A DNA stretch of 64,000 nt from Podocnemis expansa. Lineage: Eukaryota; Chordata; Testudines; Podocnemididae. Below the pieces are notes generated by a model. It searched no databases, was not told the origin of the DNA, and saw nothing but the letters and a program-made list of their open reading frames with translations. Location of the stretch: positions 20,611,395 through 20,675,394 of the forward strand of contig ML681998.1 of the NCBI GenBank assembly GCA_007922195.1, in the 5' to 3' direction. Shown in pieces: positions 43,824-56,454 of the stretch; the stretch's first letter is position 1, and each line of letters starts with the position of its first letter. A program made the position numbers and the translations under genes.

Positions 43824-46800
43824 TGAGGTATCTCACACTTTCTTAATAGGTAAGCAATAAAGAGGTCTGCATGTATTAATTCGACCTTCCCTGGTGTGTG
43901 ATGTTTAGCCCATGCAAATTACCATGAAGGATTCTGAGGTGCTAGCATACACAGACTGCTAGACTGAAGTTGTAAGTAAATGAATTTGAGAAAGGCAACA
44001 ACTACATTGGACAAAATGCCAGCCACTATATGGTAAGTATGAGAGCTACACAACTGAAAGAAGTTCTAAAACAATGCAAAGAAAGTGAACAATTAATTAT
44101 TAAACTATAAAGTAAACAAGCATATCTGTGGTGTTGTGCAGATGCCTTGCAAATTTGTGAAGGCCTGCTCTCCAGTCTTGTTAGCCTGTTGGAAGAAATC
44201 TCATTTAACTGGCACTTTTACATCTACATTAATTCTTTTAAAACACTGAAGTGAGTGTTCTACAGCTATGTAAAGAAATGCAATATCAAAGCATTAAGAT
44301 ATGATTAAACTGACATTTTCTTAAGAAAACGAAAGGAGCAGGAAAAAGCCATTCTAAAAGGACTGAGTGCTACATACTCCAGATATTATCTTCAGTGCTT
44401 ACTCAGGGATCTTTAAAGAAGCTTATTACCAAGTACCCTAAGAAGACAAGTGTGGATGTGTACAGATCAGAGGAATGCAAGTTAATGCACCTGCCAGATT
44501 TTACTATCGTACAAAGCATGTCAATCAGCACTCAGACCTTGCATTTAAAAATGTGTTCCTCACATTTTTTTTTTCCAGTCCTGTATCTCACATAGCTAGA
44601 TTTTCTTAGTTGCTAGCCATTCACTGTTCCAAATATAAAAAAATATTTTAAGGAATATACGTCACTGAAATTAATGTGAATATTCCTTTGTTATCTTCAA
44701 AACAGTCTGATACAAATCCTAATAAATCCAATTGCACAGGGAGATATATTAAATATATCTTAAGACAGAGAAGCAACATATTCCAGATGCAAAATAAAAC
44801 CAGATTTATACCTAACTCCTTAAAAAGCGCAAAAAAAGTCTCAGTGAATTAGATACTTTGGTCAGTTTATATCACACAGAAGTAAGGTTGTCTGTAGTCT
44901 AAAGTCAACTTTTCATAGGTCAGATGATGAAGATCTTACTCATCTTTGACTTGGCCCTTACTGTGGCAAAATTCTCAGTCTCCTTATCGTATGCACCATG
45001 CACCTCAGATGGCACATGACCAGGATTCATCACTGAATTGGTCCCCTGATTAGGCTACTAGCTTCCCTGGTCTGGGTTGGATGCTGACGAGGAGTGCAAC
45101 ACAAAGGCTGATCCATGCCATGCCCCCTAAACAAACAAAACAAACAAACCTCTCAATGAAACCAATGGACCAATGCGCAAGCTTGATCATGTCTGGTGTG
45201 CACACTCTTATGAAGCCTTGAATGTCCTCAGCTTCCACTGAAAATAATCAGAGTTGTGGGTTCTCGGCACTACACTGAGTTCTCGGCATCTTGCAGAGCT
45301 GAATATATGCATAGACAATTTTCATTTACTACATGTTTCCCCATTGAGAATTTTGCTTAAGTCAGAAATCAAATACCGAATGAGGATCTCAGGATTTGGC
45401 ATTAGGTGGAGACAAAAATCCCAGTAATGTGAAATCACTTTATATAAAAGCTAGATTAAAAACAAATGTACTGAAAGTATTCAAATATGACTGCAGTGCT
45501 GAAAATATAGCCATATAAATAAGTGGGCTTTATCAGTCTGCTGGTACCTCCAGCAATGTCAACATTTGCATTCTGCTCTCCTATCTCTGTCAAACTTTAG
45601 TTATATTAAAATAATGAATTCTTACACTGATATTCTCCTCTTAGCATGAGGTATTTCAAAGTTGCAGACATTTGCAGGGACAAATGTTGAAGGACTGTTT
45701 AAATGGACAGATTTATAAAAGAGAAACCTGTACAGATGTCCTGGGTTAGACATTTGTTTTTTATCAGCTCTCATAAAACACATGTCCATATGCACGGTGT
45801 TTTCCAATCGGAAAATAAAGCACAAATCCTACTGGGATCACCAGCAGGGCCTAGCGTCCAACGGCAGATCTTTTATTTAAATAATCTCACACTGCTCGGT
45901 GGGAAATACCATTTTCATTTTGTTTACAAACATGTTAGCATTCATTAAAGTGTTTTTGCACCATGGCTGAAAGATAAATATTATGAAAGGGATATTTGTG
46001 ACAAGCTTTAAAGAGGTGGAAGTTTATAACACTAATCATTTGAAATACCTATTATTTAATGTAGAAGTTTTTGTTACAAAGAAATAGCAGCCAAGTATTC
46101 AGGCTCATTTTACCATCTGACAATGGCAGGACTTCCACATATTTTGAAGTTACTGTACCTGTAGTTACCTGTATTGATAGTTGCTACATCTGAGGTAGAT
46201 GAGAACATGTCTGTCCACAGCATGAGACATGACAAATTCAAAGGCAGTGCAAGGTACAGTAGAATTTTTAAAGTGTTTCCGCTACTACTCCTTTTCCCCA
46301 CCCTGTCATCATTTCCTTTTACTGATTCCCACATAAGGTCCTGTGACTTTAAATTTAAAAAGTTTTTTACCAGTTAGTTTTGACATCAGCTTTTTTTTTG
46401 GTAATATATCCATAAACTTCAGATATTCATCACCTCAGGGACTGGTCATTCTTCTAGGCTTTTGTTGGGAAAGGGTAGGTACTTTGCCAAGGAAAAGAAA
46501 CAATTTTATGGTCACTAAAAGAAATAAGTCTATAATCCTGAGAGGAGGCAGTTTCATCCTACCTCACTTTCTGCTTATCAAGAACATCTCTATTTTCCTT
46601 AGTCTTCCCTCTTGATGTGAGCCAGCTCCGCTTGCTGTGGGTTTTTAGTACCTCCCTTAAACTGAAAACATGCAGGAGAGGCAGCAGGCCATGGGAAGAG
46701 TTCAGTCAGGGATGGAGAAACAGAATGGATATGACAGTGCATGGATACTGTTGAAAGGGAGGAGAGAGTGTGGTTTGTTGTAAGCTTATTTATTTACAGT

Positions 46801-47453
46801 TCCTCAATAAACAGCACTAATTGTTGATTATTTGCAGTGTGGTGATGTTTAGAGACACTAATCAAGGTCTTTCAGTACAGACTTGAAAGACGAGAGGGAG
46901 TTTGCATGGCCAATGGGATCAGAAATGGCATTTCATAAGAAATACAGTAGCATGAGAAAGAAATGGTGTGACTATATGGGAGGCACGAAAGGAGCCAGCA
47001 TTAGAGGAGGGTAGGCCTTGGGCAGATCCATTGTGGGGAAACTAGAGATGAGGCACATGTTCTAAATATGCCACATCCTCAACTTGCCTTTGCTGAATTT
47101 TGTTTTTTTAAATCAGAGAGTCAGACTCACCTTTTTAAAGTAAACAGTAGCAGCTGCATAGCCCATGACATTGGCAAAGCATGTAAAGCAGTCTGAAAAA
47201 ATTATAAGATAGATTTAACAGTCAAAGGGAAAGCATTCATGTAATAGATGGATAACAGTGCTGAGATTTTCAAAAAAGTGGGTGCCAGAAGTTTGGTTTC
47301 TAAATACACATTTTGGTGCCAACACAGTGCCCTTGTTTTTAAAAATGCTGAGCACCCAGCTGCTTCCACTGACTCCAAGGGATTTAGAAGCTTAACTTTA
47401 ATCACCTATTTTTCAGAATCATGGCCTAGCTCATTTAAAATGGATGTTTCTAT
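43824..47453. other. Non-coding DNA without identified elements
   Basis: A short (AAAC)n-like run at about 45129-45152. Otherwise nothing recognisable in 3.6 kb. Confidence 0.5.
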
Positions 47454-48003
47454 CCGGGCTTGACAAACTTCCTTGGAATCTAGGAACCAGCCCAAAATTT
47501 AAAGACTCAGAAGAATGCCAGGGAGCAGACTCAGGAGCAGCCACCTTTCCCTCAGCATGACAGGAACAGCTAGGAGCTGACTCTGCAGTAGGATCTGCTT
47601 CTCACCGCTCCTGACATGCCACAGGAAAGCGGGCTGCTCCTGAGTCCTCTCCTGAAGCAGGGATGCCTATTCCCTTGGCATGTTGGCTGCAGGGAATTGA
47701 CTCAGGAGCAGCTTTCCCATGGTGTTTCAGAAGCGGTAGGGAGGAGACTCTGCAGCAGAGTCCAACCCTTGCTGCTCCCAACATGCTATGGGAAAGGGCT
47801 GCTCCTGAGTCTCCCCACCAACAACATGCTGAGGAGTAAACTCAGGAGCAGCCACCTTTCCTGCGGCCTGGTGGCAGAAAGTGCTCCCTGCTGCCACCAA
47901 CATGCTGTAGAAAAGGGGGTGAGAGCTTGACAAATCCTAGGCACCAGGATAAAATTGCTAGGTGTCACGGCAAAACTTGGAAATTGAAATGTGTCAAGCC
48001 CTG
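47454..48003. mobile_element. hAT non-autonomous element with internal tandem repeats
   Basis: The left end CCGGGCTTGACAAACTTCC and the reverse complement of the right end, CAGGGCTTGACACATTTC, share about 15 of 19 bases. Flanking octamers GTTTCTAT (47446-47453) and GTTTTAAT (48004-48011) agree at six of eight. The interior is GC-rich and repetitive: ACTCAGGAGCAGC, GCTGCTCCTGAGTC and (A)ACATGCTG(T/A) words recur in both orientations at roughly 80-100 bp spacing. Overlapping open frames are compositional. Confidence 0.78.
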
Positions 48004-48063
48004 GTTTTAATTACGGTGCCCGTTTCTAAAGGGACTGCTAAGGATTCCTATGATATAAGACCA

Positions 48064-48415
48064 CAGTGTCCAACACAGTCGCTACTGGCCACATGTGGTG
48101 AAAGGGCTATTGACCTGTGGTGAATTGGTGCTGAACTTCTACCACCTTTTTTTTCAAATAAAATTTTTAATAAAATTCATTTATACATGTACCAGTTCAA
48201 GTAAGTATCCACTTTTTTGTGCCTACAGTGTATTTGTATAAGTGTGTTTGCACAACACAAAATAACGATTGTCTTAATTTAGCATTTCTCCACCGGTAAC
48301 AATCACAGATTCGTCCTTAGGTCCTATACAGCATATAGTCTGCATATACTTTGCAAAATACACTTTTACTATGGGCAAAATCCACATGTGGCCATTGTTG
48401 TCCAACATCGCACTG
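48064..48415. mobile_element. Probable hAT element (GGCCACATGTGG ends)
   Basis: The left end CAGTGTCCAACACAGTC runs into CTGGCCACATGTGG. The right end, as reverse complement, is CAGTGCGATGTTGGAC running into ATGGCCACATGTGG. The termini match at CAGTG and over 13 bases of the inner block. No 8-bp duplication is evident. Interior AT-rich, non-coding. Confidence 0.6.
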
Positions 48416-49475
48416 TGTAGTTTAGAACAGCCTTAGTCAGCATTGAGTGTAATGTAGATTTCTTGAAAGTTTCCGAGAAGCTAACCTAGTGAATGTTGTA
48501 TTTGCCAACAAGTACAAAGCTCTGTGTATCAACTTCTGCAGTAAAAATGATGAAATCAAACTATAGGTCATAGATACTGGATGAAAATTTGGAGGTGGAG
48601 TTGAGATGTAGTCTAACAGATTTTATGCCTGATTTCCCTACACTACCTAATGAAAAGATATGTCAGAGTTCTCATTAATTCTATCAATAAATTATTCAAA
48701 ACATTACTGTGTATTTTTCTACCCATCTATATTCTATAAAAACACAGTTAATTTTTTTTGTCATGTGGCAAAAATGTTAACATATCTGTCACAGTTTTTG
48801 TGAGTATGAAAAAACCGTTGGACACTGCTGACGGAATTTCTGAGTGGCTAGCTAGCATTATGCCATTTAATGGCTCACTTTCCTGCAATAAGTGTGCTTG
48901 CGCAAGACTGAGGCAGAACAGACATGACGGGGATGGAACCAAAGTGCTCTGTGGTTAATCTAAGTTTTGCAGTCATAAAGGCCCCTAAGGAGCCATTACA
49001 AGTTACAGCAACATGTAGGCTGCTCTAATTTGATCCTGGAGCTTGTCTGGCAACCTGGTGGAAAAGTCACTTTCACCTCTCCTTACTTTGGCCCTTCCAG
49101 TTGCTTATGAAACTTGATGAACATGAGGACTGAGCCCATAATTTAATTTAGAGCAAGTAATGGATATTTTTCATCATCTGGCACCACAACCCTATAGAGC
49201 TGTTGGTACAACCGATGTAACTTTTCAGTAAGTGGCTGCCATTAGTAATACACCCAGAATGATCAACTGCAACTATGAATCATTATTTTTATAGTATTAC
49301 ACAAATATTTGTTAAAATAGATATTGTCTTGAACAAAGGGAATAAAAAATTATACTGAAAGTTAAAGAAATGAAGCTAGAATTAGTTTAACACATATCAT
49401 TAATTATTCTTCAATCATTAAATTTAAATGAGTCTACAAACATTTACAAAAAAACCCTCTTAAGTACTTCCTTAT
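48416..49475. other. Unannotated non-coding DNA
   Basis: Nothing recognisable. Confidence 0.5.
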
Positions 49476-49662
49476 GATGTGCTTGGCGGTTAGGGGTATG
49501 TAGCTATTGTTGTTGATGGTAGAGGTACTAGGGTTCAAATCCCAGCAATGCTCTCATAAGTGAGTAAATCTGTGGCTCTACATGAAATTATAGGACTTGT
49601 GTTACATAGAAAATTAGACTAGCTGATCATTGTGGTTCTACCAGGCCTTAATCCTTTGACAA
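49476..49662 (+). mobile_element. Degraded tRNA-derived SINE with LINE-like tail
   Basis: A B-box/T-arm like TAGGGTTCAAATCCCAGC at about 49528-49546 follows a weak A-box region GGCGGTTAGGGGT. About 80 bases later comes AGACTAGCTGATCATTGTGG then TTCTACCAGGCCTTAA, the LINE-type tail seen in turtle SINEs. Too diverged for a subfamily. Confidence 0.55.
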
Positions 49663-50312
49663 TTCATCAAAACCATGCTTCAGCTTTAGAAGAGAGCCAC
49701 ACAACTTTACGCTTTCTACTTCACTTTTAAAATTCATTTATGTATAGACTTTTCTGTAGCATTCACCACTGCAGAACCTGAGTATCTTGAATCTAGTCTG
49801 TTATCTTGCCTTACAAATTTGAGAGATGATATACTCAGCTACTACCAGATGGATTCATTAGCTTATTATCTCACAATTTAAGTGCCCTGCATGTACTGTT
49901 TGAAACTGATCTTTACTCCTTTTTCTTATTTTCTGTTTGGATTTGTACATTATGACAGTGATTGCTTCATTAGGCACCTGGTTATCTCTTAAGTGTATGT
50001 TTATTGTATACCTTTATTATGTAAAATATAATAAAGATTTTTAAAACAGCCTCCTCACCCTCTGATCATTTTCTAATGTAGTTAGCAGTGGTCTATGATA
50101 AGACATATACCTTTTCCACTACTCTTTCAGATTAGTGGGATAAACCAGATGGGGGTGGGATACTTTTAAGGAAGGGCAGTGTCTTCAACTCCCAATTCCT
50201 CCTTTACACATCTGTAAGGACTTCACACCAGCAAGTGCTCAGCTGCATATCGAGAACAGGGAAGGGTCATGATGAGAAGCTGGAGGTGCCAGAGTCCTCC
50301 ATCCATGAAGGG
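49663..50312. other. Unannotated non-coding DNA
   Basis: Nothing recognisable. Confidence 0.5.
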
Positions 50313-50320
50313 GAGATATG

Positions 50321-50441
50321 TAGAGCCCTGCAAATCTGCAGATATCCGCATCTGTCAATACAACACGGAGATCCACGGACCATTTCTTGTGGGTGCAGGT
50401 CAGATATGGATCCACATATTTTTTATCTGCACAGGGCTCTA
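50321..50441. mobile_element. Short hAT element with perfect 8-bp duplication
   Basis: TIR TAGAGCCCTG at the left and CAGGGCTCTA at the right are perfect 10-bp inverts. GAGATATG is present exactly on both sides (50313-50320 and 50442-50449). 121 bp with no coding capacity: a typical hAT MITE. Confidence 0.93.
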
Positions 50442-50449
50442 GAGATATG

Positions 50450-51604
50450 TGCATGAAGTACCATCCCACACTTAGATCAACTGGAAAATAATCTGAGCCA
50501 ATAAATAATACCTAGTTCTTGTAATCTCACTGGTACTTAATCTAGGTATCTAGGTTAAAGAGACCTGGTTTTCAGAGATGTGAGCACTCATTTCTTTAGA
50601 TCATTTTGCAGATGGCTATAAGGTTTCTGATGCCTCTAAGAACCTGGCTACTTTTTAAAATGTCTGCATATGGATTTTGAAAATATTGGCCTAGCTTTCT
50701 TTCAACTGGGGTAAGCCACAGCAAGTCAGCAAGAGAGTTGAACCAAAGCCAGGGGCTCTTAACTCAAGGCTCATGTTTAAACCACTAGACTAGGAGCTGT
50801 TAATGAGTAATATTCCTATAGCTGATGCAAAGGGTCATGGAATTTAAATCCTCTTGTTTACCTTTTCCATCTTTATTCTTTTAAATAAATTCACAAATAC
50901 CTTTCCTCTTCTAATTGCTACTTGACCCTAGTCTGTTTCTGATCTGTGTGCTCTGTTTCCATATGCCAGTGATGATTCAAATTCCATACTTGGGCAGAGC
51001 AGTTTATTACTTTGTGGAAGTCTATCATACATACTATATTAAGATATGTGTACAGGTAGTTAACTTCTCTACCACCATCAATTTTATGCATATAACATGG
51101 GCCTGGTAAGGGTATTTATTGAGCTATCATTTGCACCCTCTAGAAGAAGGAAGCTGGATAATACAATGCAGCTGTATTTTTGTATGTGTTTTACTTGTTC
51201 AGCAGAAATAGAGCTTTCCCTCTTTTAGCTATCATCAGGAGGTTCCTCTGCAGAGCAAGTGGAAGGTTTATTATCATGCTTCACTCCCAGCTACATGGAA
51301 CACTGCTAATGTTGTTTAATTATGCACAGAAAAATTCACCTTTCAGACCATGTGGCTACAGAGGCTAATTTCAAAAGTTGATCTTGCTTCAGGCTAGAAC
51401 CGTGATTGTGCCTTGGTGTGTCTTTGTGATCTTGGGTGCATTGATTGGGACCCAAACAGAGAGAGCGAGACAAACAAGGATGCATTTAAAGCACCAGGAT
51501 GCAGCTCTATTAGCTTGATGTCTCACATCTCATGTGTCACTGTGACATTACAGAGCTCTCACCCTAAAACCAAAACTAGATTCTCTTCCTCCTACCGAAC
51601 CCCT
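50450..51604. other. Unannotated non-coding DNA
   Basis: Nothing recognisable. Confidence 0.5.
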
Positions 51605-51612
51605 AGGACAAG

Positions 51613-51839
51613 CAATGCCAGATTTCCCATTAGGCACTGTAGGCACAGTGCCTTGGGTCTATGAAATTTTTAGGGACTACACTGAAGTGAAAAAAAATAA
51701 GGAAAATCACATGGTTTAACATTAGAATAGTTTAAAGTGCATCACGTCAATTGACGTAATTCAATTGGTGTTTACTCCTCTTTTTGTACATTTTGGAGTG
51801 AAAGTGCCTAGGACCTATGAAAACCAAAATCTGGCCCTG
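51613..51839. mobile_element. hAT element with 8-bp duplication (7 of 8)
   Basis: The left end CAATGCCAGATTTCCCATTA and the reverse complement of the right end CAGGGCCAGATTTTGG form a TIR with 10 of 12 outer bases equal. Flanks AGGACAAG (51605-51612) and AGGACAGG (51840-51847) differ at one base. 227 bp, AT-rich interior, non-coding. Confidence 0.88.
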
Positions 51840-51961
51840 AGGACAGGGTAGCCCTTAGCTGCCCCCCCCCCCCTTGGGGCAGGGGAGAAAAGAATTCAGA
51901 GCTAAAAAGGACCACAGTCTGAAGATTTAAGGAATCCTCTCCTCCTTACTGAGACTAGGTC

Positions 51962-52013
51962 TACCACTCTTACCCTACGACTCACCTTACCACTCTTACC
52001 CTACGACTCACCT
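51962..52013 (+). repeat. Exact 26-bp tandem duplication
   Basis: A unit starting TACCACTCTTACCCTACGAC is present twice, end to end, with no differences, so the duplication is recent. Confidence 0.95.
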
Positions 52014-53339
52014 CTAGGAGTTAATCCCTTTAATCACTGGCTGCATGGAATCCAGCCACAAATGCCAATGAACTAAGTATTCCTTACATTAATTTTCTAT
52101 TGTTACTCCTATTTCCCTAAACTGGGCCTCCACACTTTTGATATAGTTGTTCAAGCCCCTATGTTAAGTCCCTGCTGCTAAGATAGGGAGGGGCAACAGT
52201 AATGGTTATGACTTTGTATCCTTCCTGAGATACCATAAATTGACAGATGTGCTTCTTTTTGGTGACTTCTGATGTTGTCAGAATGGCAGTCAAACTGTTT
52301 ATAGCATAGTATGGCCAAGAGTCTAGCTCTAGCACATCATTTGCTTTGAAAGAAGCCCCTCTTTTGACAGGTTAGCAGTACTTTATACACACCTTCAAAT
52401 AATGTATTTGTTGACATTACATACTGAACTAGATTACCTAAAAAATGCAGGGTTTGGTCACTTTTTACTGCTGGTACCTAGGAAACCGATTAAGAACCCA
52501 AGATTAATAAAATATGGTATATGTGAAATGCCCTCAGGCACTCTATGAAATGAAAAGCCATGGCAGACAACAGCACTGGGGGATGAAATTAATCATAATG
52601 GAGTTAAAACAATTTACACCTTTTTCCCCATCCCCCAGGCCAGTGAGATGGAAGTAAATCATTTTTAAAGGAAAAGGAACCTTTGGGATGACAAATTTAA
52701 CTTAAGAAAATCAGGTAATTTTTTAATAAGGTTTGGGGGGGTCATTACTATTAATTCATGATTATGAATGGCAAAAAGAAAAGAGAAGGAGATGGAGGAA
52801 GATGATTAGGAGAGTAAATAAGGAAAGGAAAGAAAGACAGTGACACAAGAGAAGGAAATGAATGTTTGAGTGATGATCCACAAATCCCCAACAGAGTTTC
52901 TGTCTCCAGTGTCAATCTAAAAATTAAATGCAGTGTTAAGATATTATAAAGAAAAGTGCATGACTTGATCTTAATCAAGCTGATAAACAACAAAGTGTGG
53001 AACATCAGAGTTTACATATAGTCAGAAAATTAAGATATTCCTATGAGGGCAGTCAGCTACAAGAGTAGGAAGACTTGACCCAGTACTGTCCACCTTCTTT
53101 CTATTATCTGAGGCCAGATGGGTAGTTTTTGAAGTCCTCTGATTTCAGATAGGTAGCACAAATTAATAAATATCTGAGAAAGTTTTGAACAGAAGATTTA
53201 AAAGAGAGGCTAAAAGATTCCCTTAAATTAAGTATTCCTGTAGATCAAATTTCCCCTTTTTCTTTCTAGTAAATATCACCCCCTTAATTCCTGCCAATTT
53301 ATCCTAATCAGCAGAAGAAACATGGTCTGGAATTTAAGC
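52014..53339. other. Unannotated non-coding DNA
   Basis: Nothing recognisable. Confidence 0.5.
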
Positions 53340-53570
53340 TACTGAGATGAGAAAGCAGAGACCAGCATTCACTTCTTGGCCTTGCTTCCAAGTTTCAGCA
53401 CAGCCCAAGTCACTTATCTGCATTCTGTCTGTAAAGTAGGGACACTGATACCAATGATACCTTTTTACTTCACAAGCATACTGTGAAGTTGAAGTCATTA
53501 ATATTTGTGAAGCACCCAGACGACATGGTGACAGGGGTTTTGGAAGTACTGAAATGAAAATTTAAACAAA
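53340..53570 (+). mobile_element. MIR-type SINE, diverged
   Basis: The order CCCAAGTCACTTATCTGCAT, CTGTAAAGTAGGGACACTGA and TACCTTTTTACTTCACA, then GAAGTCATTAATATTTGTGA and AGCACCCAGACGACATGGTG, follows the CORE/MIR layout (GCAAGTCACTTA..., CTGTAAAATGGGGATAATA..., tail). Confidence 0.6.
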
Positions 53571-54953
53571 ATATCACTATGGGGAGGATTTTAACAAACT
53601 GCCATGAAAAGCCCACAGCAATAGGTCTCTGGCTCTGAATGTCACTTCAAGGATTAGCACTTTTTTGCCTGTTCCAGTGCAAAAACAATAAACAACAGCA
53701 GCTGGTACTTCTATAGTGCTTTGCAGGTTTTCAAAAAAACAGTATATATTAGTTAATTCTCACCAATTAGGACAGTGACTGTAGCATAATCGTGAACCTT
53801 TGTGTGGGCTTGAGTCCATTTCATCACTCTTCTCCAGTGTCCAAAAAACCCATGGAAAAACAGCTGGAGACCCAGATTCAATCTTAAAGGATTTTTCAGC
53901 AACAATTGCACAGGGTTAATAGTCCCACATTCAAGAATTAAGTTTGCTCCTTTTTGTTAAATTGCAACTTTTTAAAACTTATGATAAAGAAACATCAACC
54001 ACAACTTAGTTCACTGTATGTGGCTTATAAAAAGAAAGCTCTTATGTTGTTAACATTATTTTCAATTTTACAGAAAATACAAAATAAAGAACACAAATTA
54101 AATTGAAACAAGTCAGTTTTCACCAAAACAGAGAAGAAACTGAGTTCCCAAAGCTTACTCTGAGTTCACTTGAGCCTCAATTTGATCACCATGTCTATAG
54201 CATTTTGAATCATAAGCAACACTTTGCCTTCACTTGTTTGTATGAATCTTCAACAGGAATCTGTGCCAACTTTTCCTCCTCTACTGAAATCTCTGTTACC
54301 CAGTTAGCTCACTGATCAACCAACCCACTAAGTTAAATAGATATGAATTATCAAAAACAGTTACAAGAAAATGCAAAACTGAAAAGAGCAAAATGTGTCT
54401 GTTCCCCATTACTATATTTCAAGCTAAGTAGGTGAAGCATACTATTGAAGACAATTTAACTAAAATTAGTTCAGCTAAAAAGCAAATATTCAAAGTATAC
54501 AATTAAAATAGAGAAATCATGATTCCTTCCTAATTTTCCCTTTTCTATAATTAGCATTTCCAGGGCTCCCCCTTTGGAGAATTAATAATGTCACTCACCT
54601 GCTGCAAAAATGCATCAGCATTAGAGAAAACAGACTGCTCTCTGCACCTGAGCTCAGCTACTGCCCAACCCACACAAGTCACATGACCATTCTAAAGCAG
54701 CTGCCTGCACTAGGTGTCCCCATGGAGTCTGTCTCAGCCCAGCAACAGGGAAGGGAATCTATTGGGACACCCAAAACCACCCCAGCCATTAATTTATGGA
54801 TGAGGAGTGTTAAATCTGCCTGGCAACTATGACTCAGACAACTTTCTCTTACCTAGCCACTCCCACTCCCCTCCCCTCCCCCCTCCCATCTTTTAAAGGG
54901 ATAGCTCACTATTAGACAGTTGGGTTATACTTTGCATTGAAAATACAGCAAGC
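53571..54953. other. Unannotated non-coding DNA
   Basis: C-rich run at about 54860-54885; otherwise nothing recognisable. Confidence 0.5.
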
Positions 54954-56071
54954 TGTCGACGGGCCCTGCCGGGGATGCAAGGCCTGGCACAGGTTACCCT
55001 GGATCAAAGCCTGAGTTGCCCCGCTGTTTCAGGATACAGGTAACATCCATCACACTGTGCATGAGAAACACCAAGAAACAAAAGATTGGCTAAGAAACAA
55101 AACCAGGCTTGTGATGCAACCCAAGGGGGACCAACCCTGAGTGCCAGAAATCAATTTAAAAAACAATAAGGGGAAGTCCAACCTGGAAATAACAATACTA
55201 GGGAAGCCCATGCTGGAAAAAACCCCAGCATTAACAATACTGGGAGAAGCTACCCAGAACATTGCAGGTTGTGGAAAATTCCAGCAACTACAAAAGGGGG
55301 AAATACCTCCCTGGGAAATTCCAGCAAGAGCATGCGTAACAAGGCATGTTGTCAAAGGGTATAAAACTCCCGGAGTGGGCCTCAGCAACTTGGAGCTGAC
55401 AGGACAACACCTCCCGGGCCAAGGGACTCCCCTGCCACACCGGGTTACCAAACAAGGGCAGAAGCACCTCTGCAGGCCAGCCAAGGGAAGAAGGAGGCAG
55501 GCACCATGGGAAGAAATAAAAGAATAAGCACCAGGCAGCTTGGGCACAGCATCCCCGAACAAAGTAGTGCATAGGCTTATTGTAAGCATAGGCATTCATG
55601 AATAATACCACTGGTAACTAGGATCAGGGCTTTAAACTGGGAATAGGTATTGAGGTAAGAGTAGGAATGATTGGGGGGTTTTATCTTATATGGCCTGTTT
55701 ATCTGCTTGCTGATACGTACTCAGCGGATTCTAGCACACCTTAGAGAATCAGATTGGTATTAATAGAGTTAGGTGTCAGGAGTGGGGTTTTCTATTGGGG
55801 TCTCATGTAAGAATAGAAGTGGGGTTGATCAGGGTTTTTTACCACATATTGTACATTCATGTGCTGGTTGATCTTTATCTGGAAAATTTTATAATCAAAC
55901 TGATGCTAAAACCAAGTTGTTGCTAATCAAATCGCACTGTATCAAACCAGAGCTCTCTTCCTTGTGTCCAGGACGGGTGGGTCTCCCCTCTCCGTGAATC
56001 CATACAGAACCTAGTCCCCCCAGCCCTTCTGCTGGGGGGCCGCAGACGGGGATATAAGCCTGGGATGTTCA
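54954..56071 (+). mobile_element. Probable solo LTR of an endogenous retrovirus
   Basis: An 1118-bp segment starting TGTCGACGGG and ending GGATGTTCA. It has U3-R-U5 organisation: a TATA box (55360-55366) in GGGTATAAAACTCCCG, a polyadenylation signal AATAAA (55515-55520), and a U5-like pyrimidine-rich end with TTGTGTCCAGGACGGGTGGG. No primer site, gag, pol or env lies on either side, so it would be a solo LTR left by recombination. Flanks AAGC and AAGG could be a 4-bp duplication with one change. Termini are inferred and could be off by some bases. Frames inside are not genes. Confidence 0.55.
55360..55366 (+). promoter_or_regulatory. TATA box in LTR
   Basis: TATAAAA within a GC-containing context (GGGTATAAAACTCCCG), about 150 bases before the AATAAA at 55515. 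Transcription would be expected to start roughly 25-30 bases downstream. Confidence 0.5.
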
Positions 56072-56454
56072 AAGGAAGCTAAGGAAGTCTGGTACTAAAT
56101 CACACTGAATTTCATAAAACTGAGCCTCAGTTAAACATGCCTATGATCCATTTAGCATACAATTAAAGTTGCTGCCACTAGCACATATATGTACACATAC
56201 AAATAACAGAGTAGAAAACCGACACTAATTGTGTCATTTCTTTTATAATACTGAAGATTTCAAGTGTTTCTTATTTTAGTTACCTTAGAAAAGATACTTT
56301 TAAATGTTCTGATAAACTGGTTGGCCTACTTACTGTATTCCAGGGTTGTGCACTCACTGTACTGTTCTCACTGGAAACCTTTATTCCTCTTACTTACAGT
56401 TCCTTTATTCCCTTCCACCCATAGCTGATTTCTAAATTGATGTCTAGGACAGAT
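56072..56454. other. Unannotated non-coding DNA
   Basis: Nothing recognisable. Confidence 0.5.

Noticed and set aside
47602..47968. Overlapping frames on both strands in a GC-rich patch
   Set aside because: They come from the repetitive interior of a hAT element.
55050..55611. Open frames of 107-181 codons on both strands
   Set aside because: Inside the probable LTR; opposite-strand frames overlap and have no domain.
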